DNA of 64,000 nt from Brevibacillus agri (lineage in GTDB: Bacteria > Bacillota > Bacilli > Brevibacillales > Brevibacillaceae), in assembly GCF_004117055.1 (NCBI RefSeq), contig NZ_CP026363.1:3030001-3094000 (forward strand). The letters are read 5' to 3'. Within the stretch, counting starts at the first letter, position 1. Each line of letters starts with the position of its first letter. Both the position numbers and the translations under genes were made by a program. The notes below the pieces were generated by a model, which was given only the letters and a program-made list of their open reading frames with translations, searched no databases and was not told the origin of the DNA. Below, one piece after another: positions 49,265 through 58,947 of the stretch.

Positions 49265-49999
49265 ATGAAGCTGTTTTGCTTTCCGTACGCAGGCGGACTT
49301 CCTGGCATCTATTACAGTTGGAAGTCGAGACTTCCGCCCACGTTTTTGGAAATCGACCCGTTTGAGGTGCGCCCGCACCCTCCCCAGCAAAAGCAGGATA
49401 CGTTCTTGCCAACCTGCTTTTACGAGCTGCTGGAGGACGTGTGCGAACGGATCACGCCCGCGCTTCACGAGACACGGTTTGCCTTTTTCGGCCACAGTAT
49501 GGGCGGTCTCGTCGCTTTTGAGCTGACGCGAAAGCTGATGCAAAAGGGAGCGCCGTTGCCCGAGCACTTGTTTTTGTCCGCCTCGCGTGTACCGCATGCG
49601 TATCACAAGCTCGTAAAGACGTACAACCTGCCGCACGCCGAGTTCGTCGAAGCGTTGCGCAAGCTCGGCGGCACACAAGAAGACGTCTTGGAAAATCCGG
49701 AGCTGCTGGAGCTGTTTTTGCCGATCTTGCGGGCCGATTTTCAAGCGGTGCAGACGTATGAAATGAATCCCGCCCTTCCACGCCAAGTGCCTGTGAACAT
49801 GACGGTGCTGTATGGTACGGAGGATTCGATTGAACCCGAAGATATTTGGGCGTGGCGCGACTACTGCGAGCGAGCGTGTCGCTTTTACCCGGTGTCTGGC
49901 GGTCATTTCTTCCTGCACCAGCAAACCGGCCCGATCCTCGAAATCATTCAACATGCGCGGAACGAAGAAACCATGGTGCCAATCCATCCCTCTTTCTAG
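49265..49999 (+). CDS. tycF: type II thioesterase
   Basis: 244 residues from ATG 49265, preceded by a GGGGGAAAG site; 244 is the length of known TycF. Alpha/beta-hydrolase of the GrsT/SrfTE class: LFCFPYAGG at the N terminus, nucleophile Ser78 in FGHSMGGLVAFE, catalytic His in VSGGHFFLHQQ near the end, and the acid residue likely in YGTEDSIEPED. Such enzymes free carrier arms from misprimed acetyl or wrong aminoacyl groups and so keep the synthetases running. Last recognised tyc gene, 54 nt after tycE. Confidence 0.96.
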   Translation: MKLFCFPYAGGLPGIYYSWKSRLPPTFLEIDPFEVRPHPPQQKQDTFLPTCFYELLEDVCERITPALHETRFAFFGHSMGGLVAFELTRKLMQKGAPLPEHLFLSASRVPHAYHKLVKTYNLPHAEFVEALRKLGGTQEDVLENPELLELFLPILRADFQAVQTYEMNPALPRQVPVNMTVLYGTEDSIEPEDIWAWRDYCERACRFYPVSGGHFFLHQQTGPILEIIQHARNEETMVPIHPSF

Positions 50000-50049
50000 C
50001 AAAGCGGGGTGGCACAATATAAATCCTATCTGAAAAGGTTGGTGTTACG

Positions 50050-51642
50050 ATGAAAACGCAAAAAGCTTTGTCCCGCATGCTGGCAGCCGTTACGTTAACG
50101 ACGGTACTGGTCTGCCCCACTGTCGCAAGCGCAGCGGCTCCTGCTCCGATGCTGCATGACGACAACCCGAACGGCCATTTTGGGGACTGGTACACGGGTG
50201 CAATTCCTCCCAACGTCTCCAATGACAAACCCGTGATTCTCTTTGTGCAAGGCTTGCACTCTACCTACAAAACATGGTACACGGAAGACGGATTTTACGA
50301 TGCGGCCTATAACGCCGGGTATCGTACCGCTTTTGTCCAGTTGAAGGACGCAGATGGCACTGGCGGAAACATGTGGACAAACGGTGCGAAGCTCGCCGAA
50401 GTAATCAAAAAAGTGGCAAATTATTACGGCGTTTCGAAAATCAATGTCATTGCGCATTCCAAAGGCGGCATTGACACACAGACCGCGCTCGTCCACTACG
50501 GGGCACATCCGTACGTAAACGTGGTCCATCAGTTGTCTACCCCGAACAAAGGGTCAGAACTGGCGGACCTGGCATACAGCAACTGGGCAGGGTGGCTCGC
50601 GGATATTCTCGGCAAAAAAGACGATGCCGTGTACTCCTTGCAAACGTCATACATGGCGAATTTCCGTTCCCAGACCGACAACCGTAGCGAAAACGGTTAC
50701 ACGACCACTTACATGTCTGCCGGAACAGGCGACGATGGCTTGTTTAGCGCCACGTGGTTTGCCCATGCCGTTCTTCCCGGCGAAGACGATGGCGCTGTTT
50801 CCGTAGATTCGGCTCTCGGCTTGCCTTACGGGATCAAGAGCTTTACGAAAAACATTTCCCACGGGCAAATCGCGAAAGCTTCGCACACGTGGAACCTGGT
50901 CGAGCCGAAACTGAAAAAAGCATCCGCTGCGCTTCGCGAACAGCCGAACAAAGTAAGCAAAACCAAAACGAAAGCTTCTGCCGCAGAAGAAAGCTCCTTC
51001 ATTTTGCGCGGCGGCGAAGTGGAGGACAAGGTATCTGAAACGTTTTTCCTGGAGAGCGGCATTGACAAGCTGAACCTCGACACGATGACTGCCTCGAAAG
51101 ATACGAAGGTGACATTGATTAGCCCGTCTGGCCAGGAGTATGAGGCAGATTTGAGCAAAAAGAACAACGCAGAGGACGAACCTCCGATTTTCAGCGATGC
51201 CGTTCATCATTTCATTGAAGTCGACGAGCCAGAAGCGGGGGAATGGACGCTTGAGGTAGAGGGCGAAGACGATGCGTTCTTCATGGTCGCTTCGATTGAA
51301 GGCGGCGAGCGGGCCAAGGTAAAAGCAAGCAAAAAAGTATTCCAGCAGGGCGACAAAGCGAAAATTTCCGTCGAGCTGGGCAACAACGAAATTGATCCGT
51401 CCTTGCTGCAAAAAGCAAATGTGACGCGCTCGCTCAACGGCAAAAAGGCGAGTGTGCTCGACCAGGTGAAGTTTGCCATCAAGGGCGAAGAGCTGACTGG
51501 CAATTTTACGGTCCCAACCAAGCCGGGCGTGTACAATCTGTCTTTTGACGTAACGGGCATCAATGAAGACGGCGAGCCATTTACCCGTTCGATCAACTAC
51601 AATTTTGCGGTAACCGATGACGATGGTGAGTTAGAGAAATAA
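50050..51642 (+). CDS. secreted lipase/esterase-like alpha/beta-hydrolase with C-terminal beta domain
   Basis: 530 residues from ATG 50050; the ribosome site is weak (AAAAGGTTGG). An N-terminal Sec signal peptide is clear: KTQKALSR, a hydrophobic core, and a probable cut after VASA. The hydrolase part (about 45-290) has the oxyanion region ILFVQGLHSTYKTW and nucleophile Ser137 in VIAHSKGGID, an A-H-S-K-G form of the lipase elbow, plus TPNKGSELADLAY typical of Firmicutes triacylglycerol lipases. A Lys/Ser-rich linker leads to a C-terminal region (about 310-530) of beta character, resembling pre-peptidase or Ig-like domains (EAGEWTLEVEGEDDAFFMV, KPGVYNLSFDVTG). It starts 50 nt after tycF with no terminator between, so read-through from the tyc operon is likely; a link to tyrocidine is not shown. 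Confidence 0.85.
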   Translation: MKTQKALSRMLAAVTLTTVLVCPTVASAAAPAPMLHDDNPNGHFGDWYTGAIPPNVSNDKPVILFVQGLHSTYKTWYTEDGFYDAAYNAGYRTAFVQLKDADGTGGNMWTNGAKLAEVIKKVANYYGVSKINVIAHSKGGIDTQTALVHYGAHPYVNVVHQLSTPNKGSELADLAYSNWAGWLADILGKKDDAVYSLQTSYMANFRSQTDNRSENGYTTTYMSAGTGDDGLFSATWFAHAVLPGEDDGAVSVDSALGLPYGIKSFTKNISHGQIAKASHTWNLVEPKLKKASAALREQPNKVSKTKTKASAAEESSFILRGGEVEDKVSETFFLESGIDKLNLDTMTASKDTKVTLISPSGQEYEADLSKKNNAEDEPPIFSDAVHHFIEVDEPEAGEWTLEVEGEDDAFFMVASIEGGERAKVKASKKVFQQGDKAKISVELGNNEIDPSLLQKANVTRSLNGKKASVLDQVKFAIKGEELTGNFTVPTKPGVYNLSFDVTGINEDGEPFTRSINYNFAVTDDDGELEK

Positions 51643-51659
51643 GCTGCGGCAAACGATGG

Positions 51660-51687
51660 ACGACCCTTTTTACAGGGTCGTTTTTTT
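51660..51687 (+). terminator. intrinsic terminator after the lipase gene
   Basis: ACGACCCT (51660-51667) pairs with AGGGTCGT (51674-51681), followed by seven T. It is the first strong + strand terminator after tycA and probably ends the tyc transcript. Confidence 0.9.
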
Positions 51688-51805
51688 CTGTGTCGGCCTT
51701 CTCTTCCCGGGGAGAAAAAGCATGTCCGGCTCGACTATGGATGCACGAGGAATGGTACAATGGGAAGATGAGTCAGAAACTACCAGTAGCGGGAGGGTGT
51801 TACGC

Positions 51806-54061
51806 ATGAGCGAACCGAATCAGGAGTATATCGTCATCTCGGGTGCGCGGGAAAACAATCTCAAAAACGTATCGTTGCGCATTCCCAAACGGAAGATTAC
51901 GATTTTCACCGGGGTATCCGGGTCCGGCAAATCTTCCATCGTGTTCGATACGATTGCCGCAGAATCGACGCGCTTGCTGAATGAGAACTTCAGCATGTTC
52001 GTGCGCAATTTCCTGCCGCGCTATCCGCAGCCGGATGCAGACGCAATCGAAAACTTGAGTATGGCTGTCATCGTCGACCAGAAGCGGCTGGGCGGCGGTT
52101 CGCATTCCACGATGGGCACGATTACCGATATTTCTCCCATTCTCCGCCTGCTTTTTTCGCGGGTGGGGCAGCCGTATGTCGGACAAGCGCACATGTTTTC
52201 GTTTAACGATCCGCAAGGGATGTGCCCGGAGTGCAACGGGATCGGCCGCAAATTGGGCGTCGATATGAGCAAGGCGATCGACATGTCCAAGTCGCTGAAC
52301 GAAGGGGCGATCATGCTGCCGGACTATAAAGTAGATAGCTGGGATTGGACGTTGGTCGTGCAGTCAGGCTCGTTTGACCCGGACAAAAAGCTGCGCGATT
52401 ACTCGGCGGAGGAACTTGAGCAACTGCTGTACGGCAAAGCGAGGAAAGTGAAGCTGGACTTCGCCGGAAAGGCGACGAACATTACCGTGGAAGGCGTCAT
52501 CGAGAAGTTCACCAACAAGTACATCAAGCAGGACGTGAAAACGAAGTCCGAACGCACCCAAAAAGCGGTCGCCCCGTACATTATCGAAGGGCCATGCCCT
52601 AGTTGCCGCGGCGCAAGGCTCAGCCAGGCCGCGCTTAGTTGCAAAATCAACGGGCGCAACATCGCGGACATGTCTGCCATGGAGGTCGGCCAGCTCATCC
52701 GCGTCATCCGGGAAATTGACGACGCCACCGCCGCCCCGATCGTCAAGTCGCTGACAGAGCGGCTGCAGCATCTGGTCGATATCGGGCTGGACTACTTGAC
52801 GCTGGACCGGGAGACCGATACGCTGTCCGGCGGCGAGTCGCAGCGCGTCAAGATGGTCAAGCATTTGAGCGGCAGTCTGGTGGATGTCACTTACATTTTC
52901 GATGAGCCGAGCGTTGGCTTGCACCCGCGCGATGTCCATCGGTTAAACGGCTTGCTGCAAAAGCTGCGCGACAAAGGCAATACCGTCATCGTCGTCGAGC
53001 ATGACCCGGATGTCATCAAGGTAGCCGACCATATCGTCGACGTCGGGCCTCACGCGGGCAGCCGCGGCGGCAACATCATGTACGAAGGCAGCTTCCAGGG
53101 TCTGCTGGAGTCAGGCACCCTGACAGGCACGCACATGAAGCGGCCGCTGCAGTTGAAGCAAGATTGCAGGCAGCCGTCCGGCAATCTTTCCATTAAAGAA
53201 GCTACTTTGCACAATTTGCAAAACGTGAGTGTGGACATTCCCACAGGCGTGCTGACAGTCGTGACGGGTGTCGCCGGCTCAGGCAAAAGCACGCTCATTA
53301 ACGAAGTATTCCTCCGCCAGCATCCGGACGCCATCGTCATCGACCAGTCGGCAGTAGGCGTGTCGACGCGCTCGAATCCCGCCACCTACACAGGAATTAT
53401 GGACGATGTGCGCAAGGCGTTTGCTTCCGCGAACAAGGTCAATCAAAGCTTGTTCAGCTTCAACTCCAAAGGCGCTTGCGAGAACTGCCAGGGGCTCGGG
53501 GTCGTGTACACAGACCTGGCCTTCCTTGAGAGCGTGAAGCTGCCGTGCGAAGTATGCGGCGGCAAGCGGTTCAAGGAAGAGGTGCTCGACTACAAGCTGA
53601 ACGGCAAGTCTATCGCAGATGTACTGGAAATGACAGTGGAGCAGGCGTTGGACTTTTTCGAGCTAAAAGAAGTCGTCCGCAAGCTGCAGGCGCTAAGCGA
53701 TGTGGGGCTGAACTACATTACGCTCGGCCAGCCGCTCAGCACGCTCTCGGGCGGGGAATGCCAGCGCATCAAGCTGGCCAGCGAGCTGCATAAAAAGGGC
53801 AGCATTTACGTCATGGACGAGCCGACGACAGGACTGCACATGTCAGATATCGGCCACCTTTTGGAGATCATGAACCGCCTCGTGGATGCGGGCAATACCG
53901 TGATCGTCATCGAGCACAACCTCGAAGTCATCAGCCAGGCGGACTGGATCATCGACATGGGGCCGGACGGTGGGAGCAAAGGCGGCCAGGTTGTGTTTGA
54001 GGGCACACCGTCGCAGATCGTCCATGCGGAGCAGTCGATCACGGGGAAGTATTTGCGGTAA
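51806..54061 (+). CDS. UvrA-like tandem ABC protein (short UvrA paralogue)
   Basis: 751 residues from ATG 51806 (GGGAGGG at 51791-51797). Two ABC ATPase halves: Walker A GVSGSGKSS near 36 and GVAGSGKST near 488; signatures LSGGESQR and LSGGECQR; FDEPSVGLHPRD and MDEPTTGLH. Paired cysteines at about 139 (CPECNG), 263 (CPSCRG), 557 (CENCQG) and 581 (CEVCGG) are UvrA-type zinc sites. It is about 200 residues shorter than housekeeping UvrA, as in the UvrA2/DrrC group, which usually lack the UvrB-binding region. Such paralogues occur near antibiotic genes (DrrC, daunorubicin) and are linked with tolerance to DNA-binding drugs, but many are of unknown role. Tyrocidine acts on membranes, so resistance to it is not the obvious function; another product or general stress is as likely. 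Confidence 0.9.
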   Translation: MSEPNQEYIVISGARENNLKNVSLRIPKRKITIFTGVSGSGKSSIVFDTIAAESTRLLNENFSMFVRNFLPRYPQPDADAIENLSMAVIVDQKRLGGGSHSTMGTITDISPILRLLFSRVGQPYVGQAHMFSFNDPQGMCPECNGIGRKLGVDMSKAIDMSKSLNEGAIMLPDYKVDSWDWTLVVQSGSFDPDKKLRDYSAEELEQLLYGKARKVKLDFAGKATNITVEGVIEKFTNKYIKQDVKTKSERTQKAVAPYIIEGPCPSCRGARLSQAALSCKINGRNIADMSAMEVGQLIRVIREIDDATAAPIVKSLTERLQHLVDIGLDYLTLDRETDTLSGGESQRVKMVKHLSGSLVDVTYIFDEPSVGLHPRDVHRLNGLLQKLRDKGNTVIVVEHDPDVIKVADHIVDVGPHAGSRGGNIMYEGSFQGLLESGTLTGTHMKRPLQLKQDCRQPSGNLSIKEATLHNLQNVSVDIPTGVLTVVTGVAGSGKSTLINEVFLRQHPDAIVIDQSAVGVSTRSNPATYTGIMDDVRKAFASANKVNQSLFSFNSKGACENCQGLGVVYTDLAFLESVKLPCEVCGGKRFKEEVLDYKLNGKSIADVLEMTVEQALDFFELKEVVRKLQALSDVGLNYITLGQPLSTLSGGECQRIKLASELHKKGSIYVMDEPTTGLHMSDIGHLLEIMNRLVDAGNTVIVIEHNLEVISQADWIIDMGPDGGSKGGQVVFEGTPSQIVHAEQSITGKYLR

Positions 54062-54163
54062 GGCGGAGATGAGGGAGCTTTCATCCATCGTAAAAAAACT
54101 AGCTCAGATAGCCACAGGTTTCTAATGTTTTGTCAAACAGTCATGAAAAGGAGAGCTTATATC

Positions 54164-55021
54164 ATGCCAGACAAGCAAAAGACAATCCCGGACAACACGG
54201 CGGTGCGAGTCGCATTGTGGCGGGCATTGCACGTCCGGCTCGACTCCGCACCACATGTGCTTGCAGACGAAGTTGGCCTGCAACTGGCGAACCCGGACGC
54301 CGATTGGCGCCAGCGCCCCGATATGGACCCGCAGTTCTCGCGCAGCTTCCGGGCGTCTATCGTAGCTCGTGCCCGCTTCGTGGAGGATCTCGTCAGCGAA
54401 CAAGCCGATCAGGGCGTCACGCAATACGTTATTCTCGGTGCAGGTCTGGACACTTTTGCCCAGCGTCGCCCGGAGATCGCCGCGAACATCCGCGTCTTCG
54501 AAATTGACCAGCCCGAGACACAGGCATGGAAGCGGCAGCGCCTGCTGGACCTCGGCTTTGGCATCCCGGAGTGGCTGCGGTTCGTCCCGGTCGACTTCGA
54601 GGCAGACCAGTCCTGGCTGGAGCAGCTAAAGGCTGCCAGCTTCGACGCGAGCCGCCCGGCAGTGGTCGCCTCGACTGGCGTTACCCAGTACCTCACAAAA
54701 GACGCCATTGCCGCCACTTTGCGCCAGGTAGCGACGCTCGCACCTGGCTCCACGCTGGCGATGACGTTCCTTTTGCCGATGGAGGCCACAGCTCCCGAGG
54801 TCCGTTCCGGATTTGCCACATCCGCAAAGGGCGCGCGTGCAAGCGGAACCCCGTTCATCAGCTTTTTCACGCCGCCGGAAATGCTAGCTTTGGCCCGCGC
54901 GGCCGGGTTCCGGGAAGTTCAGCACGTGTCTGCAAGCGAGCTTGACCAGCGGTATTTTAGCGGTCGAGCAGATGGGCTGCGGTTGCCTAGTGGAGAGGAG
55001 TTTCTTCTAGCGAGTACTTAG
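54164..55021 (+). CDS. class I SAM-dependent methyltransferase (PPM1/LCMT family)
   Basis: 285 residues from ATG 54164 with AAAAGGAGAG (54146-54155). Family features: TAVRVALWRALHVRLD at the N terminus, FVEDLVSEQADQGVTQYVI, the SAM loop ILGAGLDTFAQR, FEIDQPETQAWKRQRL, and STGVTQYLTKDAI. This is the Ppm1/Tcmp family (leucine carboxyl methyltransferase-like O-methyltransferases), common in actinobacteria and proteobacteria. Codon use looks more GC-rich than its neighbours on either side, which may point to transfer. It follows the UvrA-like gene by 102 nt and has its own terminator; AT-rich decayed DNA follows. The substrate is unknown. It could modify a secondary metabolite, but nothing here ties it to tyrocidine, which is not methylated. 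Confidence 0.85.
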   Translation: MPDKQKTIPDNTAVRVALWRALHVRLDSAPHVLADEVGLQLANPDADWRQRPDMDPQFSRSFRASIVARARFVEDLVSEQADQGVTQYVILGAGLDTFAQRRPEIAANIRVFEIDQPETQAWKRQRLLDLGFGIPEWLRFVPVDFEADQSWLEQLKAASFDASRPAVVASTGVTQYLTKDAIAATLRQVATLAPGSTLAMTFLLPMEATAPEVRSGFATSAKGARASGTPFISFFTPPEMLALARAAGFREVQHVSASELDQRYFSGRADGLRLPSGEEFLLAST

Positions 55022-55093
55022 GTTAGGCTGTTGGGAAAATGTGCGAGTCGGCTGCACCGTGCAGGGAGATACATCTGCACTTTTTCCTTTGCC

Positions 55094-55133
55094 AAAAGCA
55101 AGGTGTAGGATAAATACCTATGCCTTGCTTTTT
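55094..55133. terminator. strong terminator after the methyltransferase
   Basis: AAAAGCAAGGTGTAGG (55094-55109) pairs over 16 positions (two G-T wobbles) with CCTATGCCTTGCTTTT (55117-55132) around a 7-nt loop, with T on the + side and a T-rich tract also on the minus side. Confidence 0.88.
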
Positions 55134-55148
55134 GATTTCACCTTTTTG

Positions 55149-55271
55149 GCTCGAAGGAAAAGCATGCGCTTGCCGCAATGCGATATTTGTCCCGCGATAG
55201 CAGGAGCGCACAAAGGGCTAAAGATGTTGCGCGGCGACGTTTTGTTCCGCCTCTGGAAACAACTGCACATC
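55149..55271 (-). pseudogene. fragment of a glycosyltransferase gene, copy of 59290-59412
   Basis: These 123 bases match 59290-59412 without gaps; a hand count finds 17 differences (about 86% identity). Read on the minus strand it gives VRSCYRGTNIALRQAHAFP, against VRSCYRGTDIALRQAHAFP in the intact glycosyltransferase-like gene downstream. Just before that, an in-frame TAG (55218-55220) replaces a Gln codon, so the fragment cannot be part of a working protein. It abuts the methyltransferase terminator. It is probably a remnant of a duplicated or lost paralogue, marking an old rearrangement at this border of the tyc region. Confidence 0.85.
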
Positions 55272-57074
<1,803 letters not shown>

Positions 57075-57191
57075 ATGACAAAAGGCAAAATAAAATCGAC
57101 GGCAACCGCCACCCGTTCCCAAAAACGCTCCTACGAAGACACCTTGAACAACCTGGCCCACTACCTGAAAAAAGAAGCCAAGAAAAAGTAA
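57075..57191 (+). CDS. small lysine-rich protein, 38 residues
   Basis: ATG 57075 with TGGAGGT six bases upstream (57062-57068), a TATAAT-like -10 at 57019-57024, and a terminator eight bases after the stop form a complete small transcription unit. The peptide begins MTKGKIKSTATATRSQK and ends YLKKEAKKK; it is strongly basic, has no membrane segment and no cysteine. The middle (SYEDTLNNLAHYLKKEA) could form a short amphipathic helix. No family is recognised. The gene signals support it better than the sequence does. It could be a sporulation-type small protein or a nucleic-acid-binding peptide, but this is a guess. Confidence 0.6.
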   Translation: MTKGKIKSTATATRSQKRSYEDTLNNLAHYLKKEAKKK

Positions 57192-57198
57192 ACATAAA

Positions 57199-57229
57199 AG
57201 AGTGCCCAAAAATAGCGGCACTCTGTTTT
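57199..57229. terminator. terminator after the small gene
   Basis: AGAGTGCC (57199-57206) pairs with GGCACTCT (57217-57224), followed by GTTTT; four A before the stem give a short T run on the minus strand, so it may also serve the convergent DUF4241 gene. Confidence 0.75.
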
Positions 57230-57331
57230 GACGTATATGAACTATGAACATTCCTTCCCCTTCGCCCTATCCTTCGCTTCCCTTCTCCAGATCAGAAGAT
57301 ATAAAGATAAGACTCCAAGAGGACTCCCACC

Positions 57332-58024
57332 TTACTCCCCTTCTTGCCCTTCCATCCAATCCACCAAATAAAAATCCGTCAACAGCCGAACGATTTGCCC
57401 GTCTGCGTCATAGCCGATATAGCTCGCGTAGCTGCCATCGCCCCAGCCGCTGGAAAACATCGCGATGTTGCACCCATCCCCCATATCTTTGACGAGCCAG
57501 CTTCTCGTATGCTTGTACGTCTGATCCATTTCCGCCATCAACGCCTCGGAAAATGCCTCATCCTGCTCCAAACGGCTCTCCAGGCGCTTGCACGCCTTTT
57601 CGTCCATAAAAGCGCCCGTTCCGGCGTCCACGCCGTAGCCGAAAAACTCATTGGCGGCGAGCTGCGTCACATCGGAATTTTCCCAGACAGCCATTTTCCA
57701 GCTAGCGACCGGCCTGTCGGCAAAAACGATCCGGGCCAGCGCGACGCGCTCATCCGGCTCCATTTCCCCTTGTGTCGCACCTGCCGCGTCCAAAGGCGTT
57801 ACCTGGGCGATCGCAAGCTGCACCGGAAACGAGCCTGTCGGAAATGTTTCGGTAAACGGCTCGGTTTCAAACATGACGAGCGGATCGTTAGCGACGATTT
57901 TTCCCGTTGGCACCTGCAACTGGCCAATCTCCTGGGGCACCAGGCGGTATTCGTAGTTATGCTGCTCCGTGCGGAAGCCTTCTGTAAACGCTGTTTCGAA
58001 AAAATCCGGGTAATGCTGTCTCAA
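57332..58024 (-). CDS. DUF4241 domain protein
   Basis: 230 residues. The start is probably the TTG at 58024, eight bases after AGGAGG on the minus strand; a nearby ATG is in another frame. The sequence carries the DUF4241 pattern: YRLVPQEIGQLQVPTGKIVANDPLV near the N terminus, FPTGSFPVQLAIAQ in the middle, ENSDVTQLAANEFFGYGVDAGTG, and MFSSGWGDGSYASYIGYDADG near the end, followed by LLTDFYLVDW. No signal peptide or membrane segment. The domain is widespread in Firmicutes and actinobacteria, often as an immunity-like or unknown protein; no biochemical role can be stated. It lies 94 nt downstream of deoD on the same strand. Confidence 0.82.
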   Translation of the reverse strand: MRQHYPDFFETAFTEGFRTEQHNYEYRLVPQEIGQLQVPTGKIVANDPLVMFETEPFTETFPTGSFPVQLAIAQVTPLDAAGATQGEMEPDERVALARIVFADRPVASWKMAVWENSDVTQLAANEFFGYGVDAGTGAFMDEKACKRLESRLEQDEAFSEALMAEMDQTYKHTRSWLVKDMGDGCNIAMFSSGWGDGSYASYIGYDADGQIVRLLTDFYLVDWMEGQEGE

Positions 58025-58118
58025 GCTTCATTCCTCCTAGCAAAGCGATATAGTGAGCGACAGAATGGAAGCAACCCACTGTCACGTGTTGCCAGCGGGT
58101 TGTCAGTCTTCGCGATGG

Positions 58119-58826
58119 TTATTTGGTTAAGACTGCGTCCAGCGCCACTTCAATCATTTCGTTGAAAGTCGTTTGACGCTCCTCGGCCGTCGTTTCTTCC
58201 CCGGTCAAGATATGGTCGCTTACTGTCAAAATGGACAAGGCGTTGCGCTTGTACTTGGCAGCGAGCGTGTAGAGCGCGGAAGACTCCATTTCTACGGCGA
58301 GCACCTGGTAGCCGGCCAGCTTTTTGTACAGGTCAAAATTCTCGCGGTAGAAGCTGTCGCTTGTGAAAATATTGCCGACCTTCACTGACAGGTTGCGCTC
58401 GGAAGCGACCTGGTAAGCTTTGTGCAGCAGGTCGAAGCTTGCTGTCGGGGCAAAGTCAATCTGGTTAAACAACAGGCGATTGACTTGCGAATCAGAAGAA
58501 GCGCTCATCGCAATGATGACGTCGCGCACCTTGATGTCCTCCTGGATCGCTCCGCACGTGCCGACGCGAATCAGGTTTTGCACGCCGTAAGATTCCATCA
58601 GCTCGTTGACGTAGATCGAAATCGAAGGCACACCCATGCCTGTCCCTTGTACGGATACGCGCTTCCCTTTGTATGTACCTGTAAATCCGAGCATGCCGCG
58701 CACTTCGTTGTAGCATTCGGCACCTTCCAGGAAGGTCTCGGCAATGTATTTGGCCCGCAGCGGATCGCCTGGCAGCAAAATGGTGTCCGCAATTTGGCCT
58801 TGCTTGGCTCCGATATGTATGCTCAT
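58119..58826 (-). CDS. deoD: purine nucleoside phosphorylase
   Basis: Cleaves purine (deoxy)nucleosides with phosphate to free base and (deoxy)ribose-1-phosphate in purine salvage. 235 residues from ATG 58826 ([20 protein letters not shown]), with GAAGGAG upstream; this is the standard length for the hexameric DeoD class. Family text: [76 protein letters not shown] and the C-terminal [11 protein letters not shown] with the catalytic Asp. An in-frame start eight codons upstream lacks its own site. Housekeeping gene. Confidence 0.97.
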   Translation of the reverse strand: MSIHIGAKQGQIADTILLPGDPLRAKYIAETFLEGAECYNEVRGMLGFTGTYKGKRVSVQGTGMGVPSISIYVNELMESYGVQNLIRVGTCGAIQEDIKVRDVIIAMSASSDSQVNRLLFNQIDFAPTASFDLLHKAYQVASERNLSVKVGNIFTSDSFYRENFDLYKKLAGYQVLAVEMESSALYTLAAKYKRNALSILTVSDHILTGEETTAEERQTTFNEMIEVALDAVLTK

Positions 58827-58899
58827 AATCGCTTGCTCCTTCGCTTTCAAAAAATTTCCTACCAGCTTATCGTACTACAAAAACCGAACGCTGCAAAAT

Positions 58900-58934
58900 G
58901 AAAAATATAGAGCGATACTTGTCGCAGCATCGCT
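58900..58934 (-). terminator. possible terminator after the second glycosyltransferase-like gene
   Basis: On the minus strand AGCGAT pairs with ATCGCT (58911-58916 with 58929-58934) and is followed by a T-rich stretch. The stem is only six pairs with a wide loop, so this is weak. Confidence 0.4.
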
Positions 58935-58947
58935 TGTTTGAGGTTTT

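Noticed and set aside
58064..58102. CAACCC...GGGTTG hairpin between deoD and the DUF4241 gene on the minus strand.
   Set aside because: No T run follows and the loop is wide; it is too weak to list as a terminator.
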